A stretch of DNA of 53,391 nucleotides from an uncultured Lachnospiraceae bacterium (lineage in GTDB: Bacteria > Bacillota > Clostridia > Lachnospirales > Lachnospiraceae). Where the stretch lies: NCBI GenBank assembly GCA_947626915.1, contig CANQUA010000012.1, positions 1 through 53,391 on the forward strand, in the 5' to 3' direction. The notes beneath the pieces were generated by a model that did not search any database, was not told the DNA's origin, and saw only the letters and a list, made by a program, of their open reading frames with translations. The position numbers were made by a program, and so were the translations under genes. Of the stretch, positions 15,274-23,686 are shown piece after piece. Each line of letters begins with the position of its first letter. The first letter of the stretch is position 1.

Positions 15274-16521
15274 GTGAAAAAGCATAAAAAGGTCAAAGCA
15301 GAAAAAATTCTGCAGAACAAATGGGCCGTCCCGGTTCTGTGTGTAATTGGAGGACTGCTCCTTTATGCGGCGGTGTCCGCGGGAGGAGCGATGGAGGATG
15401 AGGCGGCGGAGGGATATTTGAACCGGGGCGGTTATGGAGAAGAGGAAAAGCTTTATGAGCTGTATGTGGAGGGCGCCGGGGAAGAAACGATTGTATGCCA
15501 GGTAGAGGTGCGGCCCCGTCAGTACACGGAGGAAGAAGCCGGACGGGTATTTGAAGGTATCTTTGACCGCATGGAGGAAGAGATCCGCGGCGAAAATCCG
15601 GGCCTGGATCATGTGGAAACGGATCTGGCGCTGCCGGAGAACTTTTCCGAGCCGGGCATCGGGGCGTCCTGGTACAGCGAGGATCCGGATATTCTGGATT
15701 CGTCCGGAAAGATCCGGATTACGGACTGCCCGGAGGAGGGCGTGCAGGTGTGGCTGAGCGTGGAACTGAGCGACGGGAATTACCGGGAGTCCCGTACATT
15801 TCCGGTGTATATTTTCCCGGAGACGGTGTCGGAAGAACAAAAACTGGTGCGGGCGGTCGAGACGGAGATCCGCCGCGCGGAAGAACGAAATCCCCAGGAC
15901 GCCCTGGTGAAGCTGCCGGAATCCTATGACGGACATGCGCTTCGGTATCATCTGGCGGGCGAGGATTACAGACTGATACCGGTATTGGGAATAGCAGCGG
16001 CGGTGCTTCTTTACGCCCGCGGCAGGAACCAGGGGGAAGAGGAGCGCAAAAAGCGGCGGAAGCAGCTGGAGATGGACTATGCGGATGTGGTGTACCAGCT
16101 GATGGTATTTGTAGGGGCCGGACTGACAGTGGGACGTGCATGGGAACGTATCGTGCAGGATTATGAGACCAAGCGGGGAGAAAACCGCTGCGGACTCAGG
16201 TACACCTATGAGGAGATGGCTGACGCGCAGGCCAGGATGCAGTGCGGTATACCGGAAGGCCAGGCGATTGAGGAGTTTGGGAAACGCTGTCAGCTGCAGT
16301 CCTATCTGAAACTCAGCAGTCTTCTGGAACAGAACCGGCGGACAGGCACGAAGAATCTGACCAAGCTGCTGGAACAGGAGATGAACGGAGCCTGGGAGCA
16401 GCAAAAGAGCATGGCCAGGAGGCTGGGCGAAGAAGCGGGCACGAAGCTGCTTTTGCCGCTGATGCTGATGCTTGTGGTAGTGATGGTGATCATCATGGTT
16501 CCGGCCATGATGACGGTGTAA
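15274..16521 (+). CDS. tadC: TadC-like platform protein with large extracytoplasmic insertion
   Basis: This 415-residue protein is longer than a usual TadC (about 300). After one membrane helix near 17-36 comes an acidic stretch of about 185 residues that should lie outside the membrane. It ends at a second helix near 228-244. The outside part contains SWYSEDPDILDSSGKI near 130-145, reminiscent of the atypical bacterial Ig-like domains common in Lachnospiraceae. The C-terminal part is TadC-like, with VGAGLTVGRAWERIV, a QSYLKLSSLLEQNRRTGTK segment and a final hydrophobic helix near 393-413. AAAGGGGAAC precedes the GTG at 15274. Confidence 0.85.
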   Translation: MKKHKKVKAEKILQNKWAVPVLCVIGGLLLYAAVSAGGAMEDEAAEGYLNRGGYGEEEKLYELYVEGAGEETIVCQVEVRPRQYTEEEAGRVFEGIFDRMEEEIRGENPGLDHVETDLALPENFSEPGIGASWYSEDPDILDSSGKIRITDCPEEGVQVWLSVELSDGNYRESRTFPVYIFPETVSEEQKLVRAVETEIRRAEERNPQDALVKLPESYDGHALRYHLAGEDYRLIPVLGIAAAVLLYARGRNQGEEERKKRRKQLEMDYADVVYQLMVFVGAGLTVGRAWERIVQDYETKRGENRCGLRYTYEEMADAQARMQCGIPEGQAIEEFGKRCQLQSYLKLSSLLEQNRRTGTKNLTKLLEQEMNGAWEQQKSMARRLGEEAGTKLLLPLMLMLVVVMVIIMVPAMMTV

Positions 16522-16555
16522 CTTATGCTTTTGGAAAGAAAACGGAGGAAACGAT

Positions 16556-16735
16556 ATGAAACTTTGGCAGGAATGGAAGGCATTTATGGTGGACGACAGC
16601 GGTTTGGGAACGATAGAGATCGTATTGATCCTGGTTGTCCTGATCGGTCTGGTTGTTATTTTCAGAAAGCAGATCACGACGCTTCTGGAGTCGATCTTTA
16701 AGGAGATCAACAAGCAGGCGAAGGAGGTCTATTAA
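16556..16735 (+). CDS. Flp-type (type IVb) pilin, 59 residues
   Basis: This is the pilus subunit. Its 16-residue leader ends in DDSG. The mature part would begin LGTIEIVLILVVLIGL with the conserved Glu at position +5, exactly the Flp/type IV processing pattern. A single hydrophobic helix of about 18 residues is followed by a short charged tail (KEINKQAKEVY). CGGAGGAAACGAT precedes the ATG. It sits between the platform genes and the pseudopilin genes and is the only major-pilin candidate in the operon. The two A24 peptidases at 11597 and 19587 are its likely processing enzymes. Confidence 0.93.
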   Translation: MKLWQEWKAFMVDDSGLGTIEIVLILVVLIGLVVIFRKQITTLLESIFKEINKQAKEVY

Positions 16736-18652
16736 GTGAAAAAACGGGGGGAGATTACGGTATTTTTAAGCCTTAGCCTTCTGTGCATATTCGCGCTTCT
16801 GTGCGTGATGGTGGAATCCGCCAGAATGGCCGGTTCAAGGTATTATTTCCAGACGGCGGTAAATGGCGCGCTGGACAATCTGTTCAGTCAGTATCACAGA
16901 GAACTGTGGGAGAAATACCGTATTCTCGGCCTTCCGTATGAGTCGCAGGAAGAAATAAAAACCCGCCTGGAGTCTTATGTGCAGAAATATCTGGAGGTCG
17001 ATAACTGGTATCCGATCGAACTGGAAGAGCTGGAACTGTCCGGATGCGATACGCTGGTCAGCCGCGGGGGAGATCTTCTGTCCCGTGAGATTGTGGAGTA
17101 TATGAAATACGGAGTCTGGAAAGAGCTGGATCTCTCGCCGGAGACGGGGCTCAGCTTTGTGCGGGATATCGAGGAAGCGGTCGAAACCGGTCAGCTGGCG
17201 GAAAATTATACGGAACAGGCAAAAGAGGTCCGGAAGCTGGAAAAATGTGTGGAGAAGATCGCCTCGTGCATGGAGAACCAGGAAGAACGGGCGGAACGGG
17301 TTGCCAGGGAGCTGGCTTCCGACGACGCGGGAGGCTTTCGCAGCGCGGCGAGAGCTTTCCGCCGGGAAGCCGGACGTCTGGACGGGCTGATCGGGGATTA
17401 CGAGGAACAGGCGGAAAAGCTTCGGAAGAAACTGGAAACGAGCGGGAAACTGGCGGAAGCGGACGGACCTTACGCGGCTTACATAAACGAAGACGGGGCC
17501 CGCAGGCAGGAGATTATGGAGCAGGCAAAGATCACGGCGCGGAATCTGGAACTTTTGGGACAGACGGAAGAACTGGCGGAGGAGCTGGAGGATGCCTGGG
17601 AAGCCGAAAAAGAGGAAGCGAAGAAAAGAGCGGCGGAAGAAAAGGGAACCAGTCTGAAGGAGCTTTTGGGTTTGTCCTGGAGGGAAGAGGTCGGCGATCT
17701 GTCTTTGGGAGAGGCGGAAGATCTGTGGACAGATTTTATGCATACGACGATGGTCGTTCAGAAATCGAAAGGCGACGAAGAAAAGCGGAAGCTGCTGGAC
17801 CGGGTGAAGGATATGGCCCAGGGAGGTCTTTTAAAGCTGGTGCTGCCGGAGGGTGCGAAGGTTTCCGGCGCTTCCCTGCCGCGCACCGGGCTGCCGTCCC
17901 AGACAGCCGGCAGCAAGAGTACGGATACGCCGAATCCGCTGGAGAGGGCGCTGATCCATGAATACTGCGGGACATTTTTCACAAATGCCATGAGCGAAGA
18001 GACCCATCCGGTACAATATGAGCTGGAATACCTGCTGCAGGGCAAAAATACCGACCGGAAGAACCTGGAAGGCGTCGTTACTCAGCTGCTGCTGGTGCGG
18101 CAGGGACTGAATCTGGCACAGATCCTGGCAGATTCCGTGAAGCGGGAAGAGGCGCACAGCCTGGCGCTGCTGATCGTGGGCATAACCGGGATTGCTCCTT
18201 TGATTGAGATTACAGCGTTTTTTATTATGGGAATCTGGGCCATCGGGGAAGCGATCGTGGATTTGCGGGAACTGTTCCGGGGCGGGCGCGTGCCCGTGTG
18301 GAAATCGGAAGAACAGTGGCAGCTGTCTTTGGACGGACTTTTGGATATGGGAGAAAAAAAGCGCTGCCCGGAAAAGGACGTGCAGCAGGACGGGCTGACT
18401 TACGAGGGATATCTGAAACTCCTTTTGTTCCTGACGGGTCATCAGGACCTGCAGATGAGGATGCTGGATATAATGCAGATGAATCTGCAGCGGGAGGACA
18501 GCCGTTTTTCCATGAGTAATTGTGCATATCAGGTGGATATCCTGGGACAGGCGTGTGGAAAACATGTGTTTTTTGAACTGGCGATAGTGGATAACTTTGT
18601 CGAAAATGTGGATAAGTATGATCTTGCGGCGAAAGCGGCGAGGTCGTATTGA
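16736..18652 (+). CDS. Large TadG/DUF5702-like pilus-locus membrane protein
   Basis: This 638-residue protein starts with a pseudopilin-like N terminus: MKKRGEITVFLSLSLL with a single helix near 6-27, then VESARM. About 440 residues of mostly Glu/Lys/Arg-rich helical sequence follow, with likely coiled coils at 155-320. A second hydrophobic zone lies near 475-510, and the tail is hydrophilic. This fits the DUF5702/TadG-like proteins of clostridial Tad loci. Their role is not established; a minor pseudopilin or anchor is the usual guess. The GTG start follows the pilin stop with no gap and has AAGGAGG eight bases upstream, inside the pilin gene. Confidence 0.82.
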   Translation: MKKRGEITVFLSLSLLCIFALLCVMVESARMAGSRYYFQTAVNGALDNLFSQYHRELWEKYRILGLPYESQEEIKTRLESYVQKYLEVDNWYPIELEELELSGCDTLVSRGGDLLSREIVEYMKYGVWKELDLSPETGLSFVRDIEEAVETGQLAENYTEQAKEVRKLEKCVEKIASCMENQEERAERVARELASDDAGGFRSAARAFRREAGRLDGLIGDYEEQAEKLRKKLETSGKLAEADGPYAAYINEDGARRQEIMEQAKITARNLELLGQTEELAEELEDAWEAEKEEAKKRAAEEKGTSLKELLGLSWREEVGDLSLGEAEDLWTDFMHTTMVVQKSKGDEEKRKLLDRVKDMAQGGLLKLVLPEGAKVSGASLPRTGLPSQTAGSKSTDTPNPLERALIHEYCGTFFTNAMSEETHPVQYELEYLLQGKNTDRKNLEGVVTQLLLVRQGLNLAQILADSVKREEAHSLALLIVGITGIAPLIEITAFFIMGIWAIGEAIVDLRELFRGGRVPVWKSEEQWQLSLDGLLDMGEKKRCPEKDVQQDGLTYEGYLKLLLFLTGHQDLQMRMLDIMQMNLQREDSRFSMSNCAYQVDILGQACGKHVFFELAIVDNFVENVDKYDLAAKAARSY

Positions 18653-18676
18653 CAGTGAGAAAGGAGGTGGAAAAGT

Positions 18677-19576
18677 ATGCCCTTTTTCTGGCGACAGAAG
18701 ATAACTTCATTCTATCATAATCTTCTGCATGGACATTCAATATGTAAAAAAAATAAAATCTCTCTCCAAGTGCGAATCCCTTTAAAAAACAGAAAGGCTG
18801 GAAAAAGGGCATTCTTTTCTGCCTCCGCAAGCATGACGGCGGAAGCAGCGCTGGCCCTGCCCCTGGTGCTTTTTGCGGGGATCATTCTGCTGCAGCCGCT
18901 TCGGATCCTGGATGTGGAGCGGCAGATGCAGGCGATTGTAAACTCGGTGGGAGAAGACGTTTCCCAGCTGGTATATGTGACGGAGGAGTGGTCGGACGCA
19001 GATTGGGCCGATACGGCGGCCGCGATTGCTTATGCGGAAGGAAGTATCCGGTTGAAAGCCCAGGATCTGCCGGTCGAGTGGCTTACGCTGATTCGGTCTT
19101 CTGTATTGGAGGAGGACGCGGTGGTGGATCTGATCGTGGACTATCAGATGCGGCTGCCATTTTCCGTATTCGGATTGGGAAAGATCCGGAGGACTAACCG
19201 CTGTTACCTGCGCGCGTGGGTGGGGGCAGGCGGTCTGGAAAAGAAGGACGATGGGGCGGATGAGGCGGACCCGATTGTGTATGTGGGAAAAAACAGTACG
19301 CGCTACCACGTCAGCGCGACCTGCCATTATCTTTCCAATCATATGACCGCGGTGGCCGTGCGCGATCTTGATTCCTACCGGAACAAGAGCGGCAGCCGTT
19401 ATACGCCGTGCGAACGGTGCGGCGCGCAGGCGGCGGGAATTGTGTATATCATGCCTTCCGGGGAGCATTATCACAGCAGTCAGTCCTGTTCCGCGATTCA
19501 GGCATATGTGACGGCGGTGCGGAAATCTGCGGTGGAACATTTGGGGCCATGCTCCTATTGTTCCCGCGGCAAATGA
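18677..19576 (+). CDS. TadE-like pseudopilin fused to tandem Cys/His (Ada-like) motifs
   Basis: The protein has 299 residues. After a basic 48-residue leader, SASMTAEAALALPLVLF near 50-66 resembles the processed TadE pseudopilin segment. Residues about 80-190 form a soluble domain. The C terminus holds two related modules of about 45 residues. The first is VYVGKNSTRYHVSATCHYL...YTPCERC (about 201-254). The second is VYIMPSGEHYHSSQSCSAI...LGPCSYC (about 257-296). Each gives a Y-H-x(4)-C...C-x2-C pattern like the metal-binding tail seen on some secreted nucleases and Ada-type domains. A strong GGAGGTGG precedes the ATG. Confidence 0.82.
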   Translation: MPFFWRQKITSFYHNLLHGHSICKKNKISLQVRIPLKNRKAGKRAFFSASASMTAEAALALPLVLFAGIILLQPLRILDVERQMQAIVNSVGEDVSQLVYVTEEWSDADWADTAAAIAYAEGSIRLKAQDLPVEWLTLIRSSVLEEDAVVDLIVDYQMRLPFSVFGLGKIRRTNRCYLRAWVGAGGLEKKDDGADEADPIVYVGKNSTRYHVSATCHYLSNHMTAVAVRDLDSYRNKSGSRYTPCERCGAQAAGIVYIMPSGEHYHSSQSCSAIQAYVTAVRKSAVEHLGPCSYCSRGK

Positions 19577-19586
19577 GGTAATACGG

Positions 19587-20015
19587 ATGGAAAAAGTCAT
19601 GAGATGGTTCTGGTTTGCGGGTTTATGCTGGGCCGCGTGGGACGATGCGCGGCGGCGCGAAGTCCCGATGCAGATGCTTGGGCTTTGGCTGGTCCCGGGA
19701 TTGATTTACGCATGTGCTTCCGGATGGGCGGAGCATGTGAAAGCCGCCGCGGTGGGCGCGTGCCTTTTGCTGCTGTCGCGGATGACGGAAGGAGCGGTTG
19801 GGGAGGGCGACGGCCTGTTTTTTCTGGTAACGGCCTGTTATCTGGGCTGGAAAGAAACCGCAGTCCTGTTTTTGGCATCTCTGGGGGTAAGTTGTCTGTG
19901 GAGCACGGTGCTGATGATGCGCGGATTTTGGACAGGGAAAGGTACAGCCGGGATGACGGTGCCGTTTCTGACCTGCGTGTGGCTGCCGGGATTGTGGTTT
20001 TTATGGGGAGGATAG
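19587..20015 (+). CDS. Second A24-type prepilin peptidase in the pilus locus
   Basis: This 142-residue membrane protein is shorter than TadV but keeps both Asp motifs of the A24 family: WDDARRREVP near 18-27 and GEGDGLFF near 72-79. The intervening helices are strongly hydrophobic. It lies 10 bp after the TadE-like gene and before a second pseudopilin, so it may process those proteins, leaving the Flp pilin to the enzyme at 11597. GAGGTAATACGG precedes the ATG. The cytoplasmic Cys domain of larger PilD-type peptidases is absent, as usual in Tad systems. Confidence 0.85.
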   Translation: MEKVMRWFWFAGLCWAAWDDARRREVPMQMLGLWLVPGLIYACASGWAEHVKAAAVGACLLLLSRMTEGAVGEGDGLFFLVTACYLGWKETAVLFLASLGVSCLWSTVLMMRGFWTGKGTAGMTVPFLTCVWLPGLWFLWGG

Positions 20016-20082
20016 AGAGGAGGAAGCGGAGCGATAGAATGGATGGACATGGGAACTGCGGCAGGAAAGGAATGGATGTTTT

Positions 20083-20559
20083 ATGAAGAAACGTGGGAAC
20101 GGAACCGGTTTTTTAATAAAAGGAAAGCAGTGCTGCCGGGCGTCTTATACGGTGGAGGCCTCCTATATTATGGCGATTGTACTGGCTTCCCTGGCAATCC
20201 TGATCCAAACGGCTTTTGACCGGTATCGCCAGGAAACCGGGATCATGCGCCTGCATCATGTGGTGGAGCAGATGCGCGGGCAAATGACAGAAACGGAGCG
20301 GGAACTTACGGATACGGCATGGCAGGGAAGCGTCCAGATGAAAGATAACAAGATCTGGTCGCTGGATAATCTGCCATGGGAAGGACCGGAGGTGAAAGGA
20401 AGCGTGGAAGGAAACGGATGGCAGAAGGAAATCTCCGCCCACGTACACAGTCCCGAGGATATGATGCGCATGATGGCGCTTGCGGATCTATTGGAGAAAA
20501 TAAGCGAAGGGGAGGAAGAGGATGGAGGAACGGAAAAATCTGGAGATCAGTTACCATAG
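20083..20559 (+). CDS. Second TadE-like pseudopilin
   Basis: The protein has 158 residues. A basic leader of about 20 residues precedes ASYTVEASYIMAIVLASLAIL, a pseudopilin helix with Glu at the expected place (VEASYI). A soluble, mostly helical domain of about 115 residues with several Trp residues follows, ending in a very acidic tail. It resembles minor pseudopilins of clostridial Tad loci. AAAGGAATGG lies about ten bases before the ATG. Its last 38 bases overlap the FHA gene start in another frame, so the two are probably translationally coupled. Confidence 0.72.
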   Translation: MKKRGNGTGFLIKGKQCCRASYTVEASYIMAIVLASLAILIQTAFDRYRQETGIMRLHHVVEQMRGQMTETERELTDTAWQGSVQMKDNKIWSLDNLPWEGPEVKGSVEGNGWQKEISAHVHSPEDMMRMMALADLLEKISEGEEEDGGTEKSGDQLP

Positions 20560-21880
20560 AGAGATGACACAGAATTACCTGATGATCGGAGCGGCGGAAG
20601 AATCAGAGCAGGGATTTGAGGCGAGGATGCTGTCCGGCAATGATATCGAAGGGCTTCTGAAATTCCGCATCCGCCGGACGGATAACCGGTGCTGGTATTG
20701 CTACGAAATCACATCCCGGCAGCCATTGTCCAGGGTGCTGGAGAAGCGGACCGTAGACGCCCGGCAAATACGGCAGATTCTTTTGGGAATTGTGCAGACA
20801 TTGAACAGGATGCGGGAATATCTTCTGACGGAACAGCATATTTTGCTGGACCCGGAATGTATTTATGTAAATTCAGAAAGCTTTCAGCCGGAATTGTGTC
20901 TGGTTCCCGGGCTGCAGGTGGATTTTGCGGAAGAATTGAGCGATTTGCTGCGGTTTTTGCTGGGAAAAACGGACCATCAGGACAAAGAGGCGGTAATCCT
21001 GATCTATGGCCTGTACCAGGAAAGCCTTAAGGAAAATTATGGGCTGGAGAATCTGCTGAAGCAGCTTGTAAAAGAAGGTTCACCGAATATGGCGAATATG
21101 GAAGATGCCCCGATTTTTGAGAAAATAGAGAAAATGCAGGAAGCTTCCATGGATGCTGCTGAAGTCTTTCCGGCGGAACCCGTTCGTCAGGAACCTGGTC
21201 GGGGAACCGGGGGAGACTGGCCGGTACGGAAATATATGCCGCTGTTTCTTTTGCTTCCGGTGATATCGGCGGGGATATTATGGTTTTGGAAAGGCGCGGC
21301 CGGGCTGGCCCGATACGGTCTGGCGGTGGTCGGAACGGTGGTATTGGCGGTATTGGCGGGCGCGGCGCTTTGCGTATGGCGTATGAGGCAGCGGGAACCT
21401 GTATCAGAGGAAAAAGGAGCGCCGGCCGCGGAGCTGCGGAAAGATGCTTCCTGGGAAATGGTATTCGCCGAGGACGAACCGGTGATGCCGCGGGAGCAGG
21501 CGCCGCTGTATCAGCCGGCCGCTGAGCCGAAAGCGCAGCAGGGAGAGTTTCATACGACGCTGCTTTATACCCGGCGTCCCCCGCAGGAGAGCATACACTA
21601 TCTGGTGGGAGAGGAAGGAACGAAGGAGACGATCCCCATCTCTTATTATCCTTTTCTGATTGGCAAGCAGGAAAATCTGGCCGATTTTGTTTTGCGCGAG
21701 GAAACGATCAGCCGGCTTCACGCGCGGATCGACCGGAGGGATGAAACGTATTGGCTGACAGACTTGAATTCTACCAATGGGACTTCCATAAACGGCAAGG
21801 TCCTGGAGGCAAATGAGACCGCTATGCTTCAGCCGGGAGATCAGATAGCGCTGGCGGATATGCACTTCCGATTTCAATAA
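20522..21880 (+). CDS. DUF6382-like/FHA-domain membrane protein
   Basis: The protein has 452 residues. The N-terminal 170 resemble the DUF6382 region found before FHA domains in clostridia and have a kinase-lobe-like feel (TEQHILLDPECIYVNSE). Two adjacent membrane helices lie near 238-286. The C-terminal FHA domain (about 375-452) shows RLHARI and the loop DLNSTNGTSING, the residues that bind phosphothreonine. It would link the pilus machine to Ser/Thr phosphorylation, although no kinase gene is in the window. It is the last gene of the Tad operon, and a new promoter follows. Confidence 0.85.
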   Translation: MEERKNLEISYHREMTQNYLMIGAAEESEQGFEARMLSGNDIEGLLKFRIRRTDNRCWYCYEITSRQPLSRVLEKRTVDARQIRQILLGIVQTLNRMREYLLTEQHILLDPECIYVNSESFQPELCLVPGLQVDFAEELSDLLRFLLGKTDHQDKEAVILIYGLYQESLKENYGLENLLKQLVKEGSPNMANMEDAPIFEKIEKMQEASMDAAEVFPAEPVRQEPGRGTGGDWPVRKYMPLFLLLPVISAGILWFWKGAAGLARYGLAVVGTVVLAVLAGAALCVWRMRQREPVSEEKGAPAAELRKDASWEMVFAEDEPVMPREQAPLYQPAAEPKAQQGEFHTTLLYTRRPPQESIHYLVGEEGTKETIPISYYPFLIGKQENLADFVLREETISRLHARIDRRDETYWLTDLNSTNGTSINGKVLEANETAMLQPGDQIALADMHFRFQ

Positions 21881-21885
21881 ATATC

Positions 21886-21914
21886 TTAACAAAATTGAAA
21901 AAACATGCTATACT
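21886..21914 (+). promoter_or_regulatory. Promoter of rhomboid-HIT-sigma transcript
   Basis: TTAACA (21886-21891) and TATACT (21909-21914) are separated by 17 bp, directly after the FHA stop codon. Confidence 0.65.
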
Positions 21915-21989
21915 GGAATTGTTAAGGCGATAACTTTACCGTTGTGTTGTAGAGCGGCCGTGAAAATAATTTGCGTCAGGAATGATTTC

Positions 21990-22592
21990 ATGGAAAACAG
22001 GACCTATCGTAGGACGGCATATGTCAACCTTACAATTATAGCCGTTAATTTCATATATTTTGGATATCTGGAAGTCATAGGATCTACAGAAAGCAGCATG
22101 TTTATGATTGCCCATGGGGCGATGTTTGTGCCATTGGTTCTTCAGGGGGAATACTGGAGATTGCTGACAGCCGTGTTTATGCACTTTGGAATCGGACATA
22201 TTATTAATAATATGATTGTACTATATGTTCTGGGAGATAACCTGGAACGTGCGCTGGGCAGCTTTAAATATTTAATTTTTTATTTGGTGTGCGGAATTGG
22301 AGCTAACGCGGCGTCCATGCTTTTCGAGATACAGACGGACGCGGCGGCAGTATCGGCGGGGGCTTCCGGCGCGGTTTTCGGCGTCGTAGGCGGTCTTATA
22401 TATGCGGTTGCTGTCAATCGCGGGCGGCTGGAGGATTTGAGCACGAGGCAGCTGGTGATTATGGCGGCGCTTTCTTTGTATTTTGGCTTTACCAGTGCGG
22501 GTGTGAATAACGTTGCGCATGTGGCAGGGCTGGCGCTGGGGATCGTGATGGGAATTCTTCTGTACCGCAGGCCCCGGCGTATATATGATTAA
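21990..22592 (+). CDS. Rhomboid-family intramembrane serine protease
   Basis: Rhomboids cut transmembrane helices inside the lipid bilayer. This 200-residue protein has about six hydrophobic helices and the catalytic pair: Ser in GASGAVFG near 124 and His in NVAHVAGLALG near 176. HFGIGHIINN near 65-74 is the conserved H-x(3)-H-x2-NN region of helix 2. The ATG at 21990 follows CAGGAATG; upstream codons to 21942 lie in the leader. It shares a promoter with the HIT gene 24 bp downstream. Its closeness to the pilus operon raises the possibility that it trims a pilus membrane protein, which is only a guess. Confidence 0.9.
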   Translation: MENRTYRRTAYVNLTIIAVNFIYFGYLEVIGSTESSMFMIAHGAMFVPLVLQGEYWRLLTAVFMHFGIGHIINNMIVLYVLGDNLERALGSFKYLIFYLVCGIGANAASMLFEIQTDAAAVSAGASGAVFGVVGGLIYAVAVNRGRLEDLSTRQLVIMAALSLYFGFTSAGVNNVAHVAGLALGIVMGILLYRRPRRIYD

Positions 22593-22616
22593 GAACAGGA
22601 TGGAGGAACACGTGCT

Positions 22617-23030
22617 ATGAGAGATGATTGTATTTTCTGCCGGATCGCTGCGGGACAGATCCCTGCGGCTACACTTTATGAGGATGAAGATTTCCGGGTG
22701 ATTCTGGATCTGGGCCCCGCTTCCAGGGGACATGCCCTGATCTTGCCGAAGGAGCATTATGCGAACCTGTGCGAATTGGATGAGACGGTTGCGGCGAAGG
22801 TCCTGCCGTTGGCGGCCAGGCTGGGAAAGGCCATGACTGCGGCTTTAGGCTGCGATGGCTTCAATCTGGTCCAGAATAACGGAGAAGCGGCCGGTCAGAC
22901 CGTGATGCATTTCCATGTTCATATTATTCCCAGATATCAGAACGGTCCGAAGATCGTGGCCTGGGAGCAGGGCGAGCTGAGTGAGCAGGATAAAAAGCAG
23001 ATAGTTGAGGCAGTGAAAGCAGAGCTTTAA
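22617..23030 (+). CDS. HIT-family nucleotide hydrolase (HinT-like)
   Basis: The protein has 137 residues, normal for a bacterial HIT protein that hydrolyses nucleoside phosphoramidates or similar compounds. The signature HFHVHIIPRY with its His triad lies near 98-107. GHALILPKEHYAN near 41-53 is the conserved upstream block. CIFC at residues 5-8 is the usual zinc-binding start. AGGATGGAGG precedes the ATG at 22617. It is probably co-transcribed with the rhomboid gene before and the sigma factor after it. Confidence 0.94.
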   Translation: MRDDCIFCRIAAGQIPAATLYEDEDFRVILDLGPASRGHALILPKEHYANLCELDETVAAKVLPLAARLGKAMTAALGCDGFNLVQNNGEAAGQTVMHFHVHIIPRYQNGPKIVAWEQGELSEQDKKQIVEAVKAEL

Positions 23031-23045
23031 ATGCAGGAGAACGTG

Positions 23046-23654
23046 ATGCAGCTGGAACAGACAGATTTGTTGCGGGCGTTGTATGAGGAACATGAGAGAG
23101 TTCTCCGCTTTGCAGCGTTAAAACGCCACATTCCGGCAGGAGATGTCAATGATGTGGTGCAGGAGACATTCTGTTCATTTATTGATGCCTACAGAACGAA
23201 AGTCGGCGAATGGAATGAGACGCAGATCAAAGCGATATTAATGAAGATTTTACATAATGAATGTGCGGATTATTTCCGGGAGAACATGAGACATCCCAAT
23301 GTCAGCATGGAAGCGATGGTAGAGGCTGGCGGTGAGATGCTGTTCCGGAGAGAATTGCTGCCGGATATTCAGGTAAGGATAGAGAAGCGGGAGGAATTGG
23401 TGCGTATCCGGGAAGCGATCAAGGCATTGTCGCCGGAGATGCAGAAAGTGGCGATTTTGTGTCTGGTGGAAGAACGGCCGGTAGCGGAAGTCAGCGCCAT
23501 GCTGAAGATATCGGAAAGCACATGCAGAATGCGGATATGCAGGATCAGAAAATATCTGCGGAACTGCCTCGAACAGCCGGAAAACGCCGCGGCCAGGAAA
23601 CGGGGAAGGCCCCGCAATAAGGTGCCGTTTGTCGGAGAACCTGAGACGGGATGA
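23046..23654 (+). CDS. ECF-like RNA polymerase sigma factor with basic tail
   Basis: From the ATG at 23046 the protein has 202 residues. Region 2 (about 5-85) includes DVNDVVQETFCSFIDAY. Region 4 (about 118-175) has the helix-turn-helix LVEERPVAEVSAMLKISESTCRMRICRIRKYL. The tail carries KRGRPRNK, an AT-hook-like patch. AGGAGA six bases before ATG 23046 favours this start over the ATG at 23031, which abuts the HIT stop. No classical anti-sigma gene follows on the same strand; the TM protein at 24908 is a candidate partner. Target promoters are unknown. Confidence 0.85.
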   Translation: MQLEQTDLLRALYEEHERVLRFAALKRHIPAGDVNDVVQETFCSFIDAYRTKVGEWNETQIKAILMKILHNECADYFRENMRHPNVSMEAMVEAGGEMLFRRELLPDIQVRIEKREELVRIREAIKALSPEMQKVAILCLVEERPVAEVSAMLKISESTCRMRICRIRKYLRNCLEQPENAAARKRGRPRNKVPFVGEPETG

Positions 23655-23686
23655 GAATGTGCGGAGGGTCAGTCCGCCGCACATTC
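23655..23686. terminator. Shared hairpin between convergent sigma and murG genes
   Basis: GAATGTGCGG and CCGCACATTC form a perfect 10-bp stem with a 12-nt loop. It overlaps the end of murG and lies directly after the sigma stop. No T run follows, so it may work as a stalling or attenuating structure. Confidence 0.5.

Noticed and set aside
15208-16713. 501-codon minus-strand frame
   Set aside because: It is antisense to tadC and the Flp pilin, both of which have ribosome binding sites and family motifs.
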